From assembly GCF_018873765.1 (NCBI RefSeq), contig NC_057922.1, positions 8,259,563 through 8,323,562 on the forward strand: DNA of 64,000 nucleotides, given 5' to 3'. Positions 10,701-22,700 of the stretch are shown here, piece after piece (within the stretch, counting starts at the first letter, position 1; every line of letters begins with the position of its first letter). A model generated the notes under the pieces. That model did not search any database. It was not told the origin of the DNA and saw only the letters and a list, made by a program, of their open reading frames with translations. The translations under genes and the position numbers were made by a program. This DNA is from Telopea speciosissima. Its lineage: Eukaryota; Streptophyta; Magnoliopsida; Proteales; Proteaceae.

Positions 10701-13700
10701 AAGAAAACAGGGGGGATTTGTGTAAATAAACAATAGCTGTTTGTATTTGCAAATAATTAAGGTTTCCCTCAAGAGGGCGGACCTTGGCGCAACGGTAAGG
10801 TTGCTCCATTACGACCTAGTGGTCGCGGGTTCGAATCAGGAAACAGCCTCTCCGTGAAGCGGGGGTAAGGCTGCATACAATATGACCCTTCCCAGACCCC
10901 GCAGTGGCGGGAGCCCCATGAATTGGGTATGTCCTTTAAGGTTTTCCCCAACCCCAACTCTTCTACTAATCCAATAATTCACCAACCCCTAGCATTCCCC
11001 CATCTCTAGACATCATCTACAAACCCTAGAACCTCCGCAGACCAAACCAGCCATCAAAATCCACCCAAACTTGGACCGAATCTCCCTTACACCTAGTGGG
11101 AAACTTGATCTTGGTTATAGCCCCAACAGACAACCCTAAATCCCAGATTCCATCATTATTCTCTTTCCAAAAATCCAGAAACCTAACCCTAAATTGTTGC
11201 AATTCAATTCCAGCACACTTTCCCCCCATTAAAACTTAATGTAACCTTCACTGATAGACTCCCCTACATCATCTTAGCTTAACTCTACCATCAAACCCTA
11301 GGTTCCATGAAACCCTAACCCTAATTTGACTAAAATCCCAATTTTGGCCTACCCAATTTACCAGTTCATAGCAGATCCTGGTTATTGGCTCCCTGTTGGA
11401 TTATCTACCAATCTAGGACTACATTACTACAATCATGACACTCATTTCTCCATCTCATCCACTCCATCTCTTTCATTTTCTACTCTACATGCCCAGTGAA
11501 ACCATGAAAAGAATTCTCTCCACTCACTGCCTTGAAATAAGGACAACAATAGAAATCAGTTGAAACCCAACCCCATGGAAGCTATCTCAGTCCCCCAGAG
11601 CCAAGAAATGGATGTACAAGAAACACTCAACAAAAATAAAAAGAAACAAAACCCTCTTTATATACTGGTCCCCCCCCCCCTCTTTTTTCTATACTATCAA
11701 AACTCTGATCCATTAACAGTCTAATAATACTTAGAACTCATGATCGTAGAGCTTCAATTATCTAACCCAAAATTCAACTCTAAATCCCTCTCACCTTCAA
11801 CAATTTTAAAAGTCAAAGAATAAAATATAATAAAATAAATTTAACAAAAGGAAGACCTAAACTATCCCAGAGCAGAACTATGTCAAAAACATTAGCAGGA
11901 AACCCTCATCCACGTCCACATTTTGTCAAAACCAAGAACTTTGACTTGAAAAGCAAGATGAAAAAAAAAACATCTGCTAACATATTAATGGATGAAACTG
12001 TTTTCTCTGCAAGAGCAGCATCTTTTAACCAGTGTCAAATTTGATTACAGAAATGTCCATCTGGAAGCATGGCAAAAAAATATTGTTCTTCGCAGAACTT
12101 CAAAGAAAAAGTTCAGAAGTAACAGAAAAAAGGCATCACCATGGTTTAAAGTATCGGTCCATATCGTATCCTATCGGCTGATATGTATCGGTATCAGTTG
12201 GTATCGATACGATATTGGCCGATACAACTCTTTTTTTTTTTAAATGTATGTTATCGAATGTATCGATATGTATTGACTGATACGCTATGATACGATATGG
12301 TTGATACATATTGATACACTCGATACGTATTAATATTACCGTTTGTTTGGGTTTTTAAATGTATCGGTACGTATCGGCTGGTACATACCGATACGTACCG
12401 ATACATATCTATACGTATCGATACACATGCCTTTTTTTCACATTTTACAGCAAACGCAAACCAGAACCCCCAAAGAGATTTGTTCGCTATCGGCCCAACC
12501 CTCCGCTTCACGAACTAAATCTCAACTTTTTCTCCCTTCGGGTTGCACCACAAAATATGTCGGGTCGGGTCGGATCGGATCCACATCGAACTCAAAATCC
12601 TTGGAATACAAGACATACTCAACACTTGAAGGGAAAGGTAGGTTTTTTTCAAAAAACTAGATCTTTTGCTTCAAATCTTGCATTTTAGTTCTTTTTTTTT
12701 TTTTTTTTTGTTATGATTCAAGGAGATTAGGTTCAATTGACTATTAGATGCATGATTTATATATATTTGCAAAGATTTGAACTCAAATCCACCATTTTTC
12801 ACCCCAAACCGAAAATGGCTTCCTTAAGGGTCAATATTGTGCTTATGTTCGATCAATACACAACATCATCCTAGTTGCTCTTATTCTTGAAGACCCTTAC
12901 AAACATGAGTTTGATCCACCCCGACATTCTTCATGGCAATAGAGTGACTCTGCATGTAAGAAATCTCATCTTTTTAACAATTTCAAAGTGCCGCACTTGT
13001 CTGGTTATACATTATTCACAATTCTTAATGTATATGCATGATATATGACATATATTGCTTGTTTATATTGTTTTTTGTGTCCAAAAGTGTATTGCCATGT
13101 GTATTTTGATCATTTTCATGCATTTCTGCACCAATCGATATGTATCTGCGATACGATACGATACACTTCTTAAAATTGCCCGACCGATACGATACCCGAT
13201 ACCAATACTTTAAACCTTGGGCATCACCCACAAAATAGGAAACTAAAGTACTGTTTAACAGTCAGAATGAAGATCAAGAAAAATGATAATGTTGGCAAAA
13301 CAAGCTTGTCAAGGCCCAATCTCATTGTTTGTCCTAATTCACACAACAAAGGTACATATGATAGTAAGATTACACATAATTTACGGGTTAGAAAATATTG
13401 AAATGGTAGTTCTTCAAAAACACAATCATGAAAGCACATTTTTAAGTTTAATGAAAAAGGGCTAAACTTGAAACTGCAAAACAGAAGTACCTGAAAACAA
13501 TTTTGGCTGCAAAAGTTCTTTGGTGGACTTCCAGAGATTGGCAATTCTCTTTTACTCAGACAATCCACATGATCTACAAGGTGAGATAACGATTGGGTTA
13601 ACTCCTGAAACAAAATAGACAGCTAAAACATGGTTATTAATAGAGTTACACACACATTGTCTTGTGCATTGATAACAACTGCTGCTGAAGGACCGATCAC

Positions 13701-16700
13701 TGGTGCCAGAACCTCTCAAGCCACAAATCCCACATTGACAAAATGGACAAAACCAGTCTCCATTTGGAACATCCTACAAAAAGCCCAAACATTAAGTTCA
13801 AAGTATTAAAAAAATAAATTTAAGAAATGAAACTGTAATCATTCTGCATCTGATTCAATCAGAAAACCGGTAGAGAATTTCGAGACACATTTACATACCC
13901 ACCTCAACAACTAGGCGTAAAAGAAAAGAAACCTGATATGGGAGCTTCCCGTCTGCCAAAATTTTCCTCCCTATTTCTCTATTCCCCAAACAACCTGATT
14001 TCATCCATTCATAGTTTTCATGGCATCTAGGTGACCCCAGGTGTTGGAAGGGCCCTGGATGCAAGGCGATGCCTTGGAAACTATGCTCCCACTAGCTCCT
14101 ATATCTGCATCCTGAATTACACTGTATCTCTACTTGATAACTTTGCGCCTGAACCTGTGCTAAAGTTCCTACATCTGTGAAAAATTTTAAAACCTCAAAA
14201 TTTTCCGTAAAACCCTTCACTTAGTTTTTCCTCTGTACTACAACCAAATTCCTGTCCTAGATATTTTTTTTTCTGTGGATATACATTTTCTGGAACTTAT
14301 CATATTCTATCTTTTCAAAAAGGGTTTTGACACAGGATAACCTAGGGATTCGAAGGTTTTGGTCAAGAATGCAAGGAAGAAATGTAGGAACCAGGAAAAA
14401 GGGAAAGAATTATTAGGGTTTTAAACAATTACAAGAAATAAAGGAAAAGAAGAAAACAGCATCTATTATGGGGCTGTGAACAGTAACTCTGTACAATACT
14501 TGAGCAAAATGTGCCAAACCAGAATCTAATAATCAAAGAGTAGTGCAAACTATGTAGTATGTTTCAGAAAACAATCCTTGAAACAGAAGCAAATTTCAGG
14601 ATTAAAGGAGTAGCCAATGGACCGTAAAAGGAGAAACCTGGATCTGTTTCAACAAATTGCAAGAAAATAAATAAAATTATTTGTGAAATATTCTTGAAGT
14701 TGCAGACAAAGAAACAAACCTAACTACGAGCAAAATGACAGCAACAGTGAAGTAAAAGCAGAACAAACATGAACAGCAACTAAGGAGGATATTCCTAACT
14801 GCATCTCGGAACTTCTGACTTAAACCAAGTACAACAACAGCAGCCAACCCTAGAACTTCAAATTTGAACTCTTTTTCATTAATTCCAAGCATCCAGCTCA
14901 TACAGTGTATAAAATCTCAAAATATGAATTATAATGTAATAAAAACAGATTCTAATTGGAACTGTCAATACCCTACCTGATGCAACTTACAAACAAATAC
15001 ATTTCTGAAATCCTAAAGTCCATGGACAGTGAACCCCACAGTCAGATCTTATACATTGGTCCATTACATAGCTAAAACCAACATTGAAAAGCACAACTGA
15101 TACTTAGGCCCATAGACACTTAAAATTACTAAAGCAATTACAAATTGGCCCACTATTAATCAAAACAAATTAAAAAAATATAACTGCTGTAAAGCTTGGC
15201 CCTTTTTTTTGTTGAGTGAATAAAAAATTCATTACCACAGAGAAAGAGGACTACAACTGCCCCTAAAAAGGGGGGGGGGAGAAAAGAAGAACAAATGCAC
15301 AAATACACAAGCAAGACCAAACCCTCAAGAAGAAGAGGAAGAGGTCAGAAGAGAAGTGAGAAGGCCCCAGGATACAACAATATGCCTGTTCCTTGGGGAG
15401 TCTAAACAAGGGGAGGAAACTGCTGCAAGCTTTCCTTTTAAATTAAAAGAAATGGAATCCCAAATCTGACGAAGAGGTCAAGAGTTGGAGGTCCATTTCC
15501 TGATGTTTTGCTCCATCCAGATTTGGTTGCTAGTAGCATAGAAGGCCAGCTTCCCCACTGTATCACAGATTGAAGATCCAACAAAAGACATATCTACACA
15601 AATCCATTCCCTGTTGAAAGGGAGAATTCTCCGCCTTCAAGGCGAGCATTTGGCTAAAATCCCTTTCCAAACAGAGGCGGAGAAAAAGCTTGGCCCACTT
15701 TATTAATGCTCTCCAATGACCCAAAACACAATAAGCTGTGGTCCTTTCAGCTCCATTGTTAATTGTTAGAATAGCTACCGTAGAGGTGTTTTGGGAAGTT
15801 TTTCCCTCTAACCGACTCTAATTAATAGAGTTGGTAGAGTGGGGTTAATTGTGTAATGTTTTCTCTCTTTCTTATATTATAAATAGATGGGGCTTGGGTG
15901 TTAATTAAAACATCCAAGCTTGAGCTCTAATTCTCCTGTTACCATGGTATCAGAGCAGGTTAAGTTAGAACTCTAAACAACCCTTCTTCCTATTCTCGCC
16001 TCTCTCTCCTTCTCTCTTCTTCCTTCGATCTCCTTTCCTTCCTTTCTTTTGCTTCTTTCTCTTGTTACAGGACAGCACTAATGAAGTGATCCATGGATCT
16101 AGTTGCTGCCCTTCATTACCTCTTTCATTAATACCCAATATTTTTCAAAAAATATGATAGAAGCTGTGCCTCTTCTACCTGCAATTTTTGAAGACTTCAA
16201 CTTTGAGGACTGATTCCTTCTCTGTTATTGAGGATCAATTCTCCCTTCTTCGAAAATCAAGAACAGCAAGGATTCTTTGGACAAGTTTTTATCTCCATCA
16301 ACATATTTCAGCCTTCTCCCTCTATCGATCTCACCAAATATCAGGGTTTTCTCAAAACCCTGACAATATCGATCTAGGGGTTCTAGCTGTCTGCAGCTGC
16401 TAACACTACTCAGTAGGAACTCTTGTCTGGGTTGAATGTTGAATATGACCAGATTCGTGTGCAAGTGCTGAGCAGATCTCCATTTCCTACCCTGGAACAG
16501 TCCTATGCCTTAGTCCATTCTGAAGAAAATCGTCGGGCTAATATGTGCAAATAAAGCAGAAAATAGAGAAGGAAGAGAGGAGGTAGAAGGAGAAGAATAG
16601 ATGAGAGTGTGTGAGAGCCAAGAGCAGTCCACTCGTTAGAAGAGAGGGCTGTGATATCCTTCACATAAAGAGGGTTTTACACAATAGGGGTAAAAAGGGA

Positions 16701-19700
16701 AAGAAATAACAAAAAGCAACAAAGCAGAGGGCATCTCTCGGGATTAGCGCCAAAAGGCTTGACACAAATCCCGAGAGGGAATATCTACCCTCTCAACACT
16801 CCCCCTCAAGCTGGAGCATATATATCAATCATGCCCAGCTTGTTACAAATATAGTCAACCCTCCCACTTCCTAATGAGTAATGACTTAGAAAAGATGTCT
16901 GCAAGTTGCTCTCCTGTCTTCACATGCTTTGTAGAGATTACTCCCTACTGAAGTGTTTCTTGAACAAAGTGATAGTCTACCTCAATATGTTTGGTTCTTT
17001 CATGAAACACTGGGTTTGGGGCAATATGTATTGCTGCTTGGTTATCACACCATAGTTGCATTGGTGAGGAGTCCTCAAACCCAAGCTCAGTCAACAACAT
17101 TTTCAGCCAAACCAGTTCAGAAGTTGCATGTGCCATGGCTCTATACTCGGACTCTGCACTTGATCAAGCCACTACACTTTGTTTCTTACTCTTCCAGGAG
17201 ATGAAGTTACCTCCCACAAACACATAATAACCTGTAGTTGACCTCCTATCAACAGGTGACCCAGCCCAATTTGCATCTGAAAACCCTTCAACTCTCCCAT
17301 GTCCATGATCAACATATACTAATCCACGTCCTGGAGCCTTTTTGAGGCATCTCAAAATTCTTATAACAACATCCCAATGAGGAGTCTGAGGGGATGACAA
17401 AAATTGGCTCACAACACTTACTAGGAAAGCAACATCGGGTCTGGTGAATGTCAAATAGCTGAGCTTCCCAACAAGTCTTCTATACTTCTCTGGATCATCA
17501 AGAACATCTACCTCTTCAGCAACAAGTTTGACATTAGGATCCACCGAGTTATCAAGAGGTCTACACCCTAGCATCCTAGTCTCTGTAAGCAGGTCAACAG
17601 TATACTTTCGCTGCGATAGAGATATCCCCTTCCTTGACTGAGCTACTTTAACACCTAGGAAGTAGCTTAACTTCCCCAAATCCTTAGTTTGAAACCTCTT
17701 ATGTAAATGAGACTTCAAACTCTTAATGCCTTCAAAGTCATTACCAGTAATGACAATATCATCCACATACACAACAAGGAAAATTTTGCATGTGTTGGTC
17801 TGTCGATAAAAGAGAGAGTAATCACTGTTACTTCGAGATAGACCAAACTCAAGAACTACTTCTGTGAACCAACCAAACCAGGCCCTCGGAGACTGTTTCA
17901 GGCCGTACAAGGACTTCTTCAACTTACAAACCAAGCCAGAGTCCCTCTGAGCAACAAACCCTAGAGGTTGCTCCATATAGACCTCCTCCTGGAGATCACC
18001 ATGAAGGAACGCATTCTTGACATCGAGCTGGTGCAAAGGCCACCTATGAGTGGCCGTAAGAGAGATCAAAACCCGAACAGAAGTGTGTTTAGCAACTGAA
18101 GAAAAAGTATCGGAGTAATCCACCCCATAAACCTGAGCATAGCCCTTAGCCACCAGGTGGGCCTTAAGGCGAGCATGAGAGCCATCTGCATTAACCTTGA
18201 CAACATAAACACATCGACAGCCTATAGTAGATTTCCCAGGTGGCAATGGAACAAGATCCCAAGTCTAGTTATGTTCTAAAGCCTGCAATTATTTCTCCAT
18301 AGCTGTCCTCCAGCCAGAACTAGATAATGCCTCTGCAGTGGTCTTAGGAACAAGATGAGATTCAATAGTAGACAGACAAGCACGAAAGGAAGTAGATAAA
18401 CCAGAATAGGAAACATGAGCAAAGAGAGGGTGGCGAACAGACCGATGCTTACCTTTGTTCTGAGCAATGGGAAGGTCCAAATCAGAATGTGGAGGAACAG
18501 GGACTGGTGTAGAATCTTCAGACAGCAAAGGCGTGGCAATAGGTAGAGGATCAATAGAGGCAGCATCTTCTTCCCTTGGATGACGACCATAAACATTGCG
18601 AACCTCAGGGCGAACTCCAAGAGGGACAAAAGCAGCTGGAGGAGGCACCGGTACAGGAGCAGGGGAAACATGCACAGACTTAAAAGAATGAATAACATAA
18701 ATGGGAATACCCTCATCCAAATAAGAGGAAATAACCGGTGTAGCCGAATACAACTAAGACTCAAAGAAAGAGACATCAGCAGTAATAAAATATTTCTGAA
18801 GAGTGAGAGAATAACACCGATACCCCTTCTGAACACGGGAGTATCCAACAAAAATACACTTAAGAGATTTAGGGTCAAGTTTGGGTAACCCAGGGGTGTG
18901 ATCCCGAATAAAACAAACACATCCAAAAACAAGTGGGGGCAAATGAAATAAAGGATCGAAAGGAAAAAAGCAAGGAATGAGGAATACCACCCTTCAACAG
19001 TGAAGAGGGCATTTGATTAATGAGACAACATGCAATCAAAACAGCATCCGCCCAAAAGGATTTGGTCACCTTCATTTCAAAGAGAAGGGACCGAGTAACC
19101 TCCATCAAATGGCGATTCTACCGTTCTGCCACACCATTTTGTTGAGGTGTGTCAGGACAAGAAGACTGATGAATAATACCATGAGTGGTCATGAAAACAG
19201 TAAATGGATCAGAAAAATATTCTCTTGCATTGGATGGTGGTGGTGATGATGAAGTTCCTATTCAAGGGGAACTCACTCCAGTCCCGAAAACCATTAATGA
19301 GTTTCAGAGGAGAATTGATGATTCTAACCTTAAAACCTATCAGAGAGGATGTTCCAGAAGCAAGCAGCTTCAATCCACTACAGCACCAGTAACCACCCAG
19401 TTGCCGACTCTAGATCCAGAACCTACTTCTATATCTGGTAAGACCCCTTCTCCTAAGTTGCCTATTGCTCTCCGCAAAGGTACTAGGACTTGTACTCAGC
19501 ACCTATATCTCATATTGTTTCTTATAATTCTCTTTCTCCATCCTTTTGTGCATTTGTTTCTTCTCTTTCTTTTGTTTGTATTCCCAAGAATTGGCAGGAA
19601 GCTTTTACAGATGGAAAGTGGAAGGCAGCAATGATAGAAGAAATGAGGGCCTTACAAAAAAATGATATGTGGAATCTTGTGGTTCTTCCTCCAGGGAAAA

Positions 19701-22700
19701 GACCAGTTGGAAGTAAATGGGTGTTTGTGGTCAAACAAAAGGTAGATGGTATTATGGATCGATATAGGGCACGACTTGTGGCAAAGGGATTTAGTCAGAT
19801 GTATGGGATTAACTATCAAGAGACCTTTGCACCTATTGCAAAACTAAACATTGTCAGACTATTATTATCTTGTGAAGAATGCCCTCCTCCATGGAGAGCT
19901 TGAGGAGGAGGTATATATGGATATTCCACCTGGTTTCTCATACGACAAAACCCGAGGCAAGGTTTGTAAATTGAAGTGTGCTCTCGATGGACTGAAGCAG
20001 TCACCTTGAGCTTGGTTTGGTAGGTTTCACAAGGCTATGGTTTTTATGGGATATAAGCGAAGTAATGTTGACCATACTCTGTTTATAAAAAGGATTGGTG
20101 ATAAAGTAACCATTCTCATAGTCTATGTTGATGATATTGTGGTTACCGGGAATGATGGTCATGAGATCAGCAAATTAAAGAACTTTCTTAGCCGTGAATT
20201 TGAAATAAAGGACCTGGGAAAACTGAGGTACTTTTTAGGGATAGAAGTTGCTCGACCTTCAAAGGGCATCTTTCTCAAAGGAAGTATATCCTAGATCTAT
20301 TATCTGAGACTGGATTGTTGGGGTGTCATCCTTCTGATACACCTACGGAAGCTACTACAAGGCTCAAGGACAAGAAGTGTGAACCGGTTGACAAGGGTCA
20401 CTGTCAGCGGTTGGTGGGCAAACTAATTTACCTCTCTCATACACGGCCTGATATAGCTATTACCGTGAGTTTAGTAAGTCAGTTCATGCATGATCCTTAT
20501 TCCTCTCATATGGATTTTGTTCTTCGTATCCTTCCCTATTTGAAGTCAGCTCCGAGAAAAGGGATTTTTTTATCTCCTCATGGTCATTTACAAGTTGAAG
20601 CGTATACTGATGCCCATTAGATCTGAAGTTTATTTCTGGTTATTGCTCCTTCATAGGTGGAAATCTTGTCACTTGGCGTAGTAAAAAGCAGAATGTCGTG
20701 GCAAGATCTAGTGTTGAAGGAGAGTTCCGTGCTATGGCGCAAAGAATTTGTGAGTTGTTGTGGCTTAGAGATTTATTGCAAGACCTTGGCGTTCCTGTTT
20801 GTCTTCCAATGATGTTGTATTGTAACAATAAGGCTGCTATTAGTATTACTCACAATCCTATTCAGCATGATCGTTCCAAGCATGTAGAGGTTTATAGGCA
20901 CTTCATCAAGGAGAAGTTAGAAGACGGACTGATTTGTGTTCCCTTTGTGAAGTCTGTTGATCAATTTGCTGATGTATTCACTAAGGAGTTAAGTGGGAAA
21001 GTCTTTCATCCTATTTTAGTCAAGTTGGGTATGTGTGACACTTATGCTCCAACTTGAGGGGGAAGTGTTAGAATAGCTACCGTAGGGGTGTTTTGGGAAG
21101 TTTTCCCTCTAACCGACTCTAATTAATAGAGTCAGTAGAGTGGGGTTAATTGTGTAATTTTTTCTCTCTTTCTTATATTTTAAATAGATGGGGCTTGGGT
21201 GTTAATTAAAACATCCAAGCTTGAGCTCTAATTCTCCTGTTAACATTAATAAACAGAACGAAGGCTTGGGAGCAACAAATGGGCTACAGAAGAGATTTGA
21301 ACAAATGTGGCAGGTTTTAATGGGAATTTTGGTCTGTAGGACCCAGTTCTCGGGGTTGAAGTCTATGCCACTAGATAGGGTTCAGTAAGCAGTATGAGGG
21401 GTTAAAACAGTTTCATTTGGGATAGGTAGGATAGAAGTTATGTTCACTGTTCAGTCAAATTAGGTAACGTAAGTATCATTAATTAACTATAACTCGGCTC
21501 ATAGGCCTTGGGCTTAGTCAGATTTGGATTTATTGGACTCTTGTTGGGTTAATTACAGATGGTTTGTAGCTTCTAGAGCTTCTAGAAGTTCCATAGATAT
21601 GAAATCGTTGTTGAGCTTTTAATTTTTGGTAAATGGTTTTTATTGTACTCAGCAAGCATCTATAGGCTGTATGGAAAACACCAATTTAGCTAGGAACAAA
21701 GTGCTATTTTGCCTCTCCCTCAAGCTGCTATTTCCTGCTTCCCGTTTTCTTTTTACAGTTACAGCAGCTCACTTCAACCTCATTATGAGTGCTATTTCAC
21801 CTTCATTTTCATCATTATCTCCATGACCTAGACAACAGAACCCTAGAACAATTCCATGAATTAGCCATCAAACCCATGAAGAGAGTCTTTTCCACACTCT
21901 GTAATTTCTATCCACCAATAAGAGAACCTATTCCAGCCTTTAAAACTTGAAGCCAACTTCACCAGAACTGTAATTCCATTAATCCTAGCCTATTTGATTT
22001 ATTCACCAACCTTTCTCTAAAAACCAAAACCTAGTTTCAGCACTCCTAGTGCTACTAGGAATCTTCCTTTTCAGGAACCAGCAATTATTTTCCGTTATTT
22101 TCTCGTACTTGATTAGTTTGCTCGGCTTGTGGCCGTGATGAATTCACTCCTATTCGACTACTAATGTTCTAGAATTCTATTTTTATATCAAATATCGGGG
22201 TATCTCTGCTAATGTAGAAGTCAGTTCAACTAAGAACCACTCTACAGTAGGATCGATGATAGGTCAGAATTGATGCTGGAAATTGATATCAATTGCTGGA
22301 CAGAATAGGAGATTGATCACTTTGTTCACTTGTAGCAAATCACAGTATTACACAATGGAAAAAAAAGAAGGAAAAATACAAGATAAGATAGAAGAAGGAT
22401 AGAAGGATAGGGTAGGCTATCTCAGCCTTGGGCCTCTCACCCACAGCTATCTCAGCTGTTGAAACAAAGATCTCTCTCAGATCTCAAGCAAGAAAATTGC
22501 AAGTTGCAACTTCATTGATTCTTTTTAAACTGTTGGGGGCCTCTAAGAGCATTACATTATATAACTCAAGGGTTGGGCCCAAAATACAAAGTGTTTACTA
22601 CCAAGTAGCTTACAACCAAAATAGACACTTCTTATAAAATCTGGCTGCCACACATCAAAATAGAAACTCCTATTTTAGAGAAGAAAACAAAAATAGTAAC

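Larger units (their letters stand above)
15764..21245 (+). mobile_element. Ty1/copia LTR retrotransposon (outer, plus strand)
   Basis: The 5' LTR 15764-15944 and 3' LTR 21066-21245 differ by about six substitutions and one indel by eye. Target duplication TTAAT (15759-15763, 21246-21250). Primer site TGGTATCAGAGC at 15945-15956, purine tract GAGGGGGAAG at 21056-21065. Inside are a gag remnant, then an antisense copia fragment (16544 to about 19195), then integrase-end, RT and RNase H in the expected order. Most of gag, protease and the integrase core are missing. It sits in intron 2 of the right gene, opposite to transcription. Confidence 0.93.

Noticed and set aside
10776..10830. tRNA-like box A/box B sequence
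   Set aside because: It is the head of an Au SINE with a SINE body and target duplication; no cloverleaf can be drawn. The same holds for 39091-39270 and 57101-57264.
12343..12688. Overlapping ~105-codon Tyr/Arg-rich frames
   Set aside because: Translations of the GTATCG repeat array of the hAT-like element.
18276..18932. 218-codon hydrophobic, Leu-rich open frame
   Set aside because: Off-frame reading of the copia integrase-RT linker; the apparent membrane segments are an artefact.
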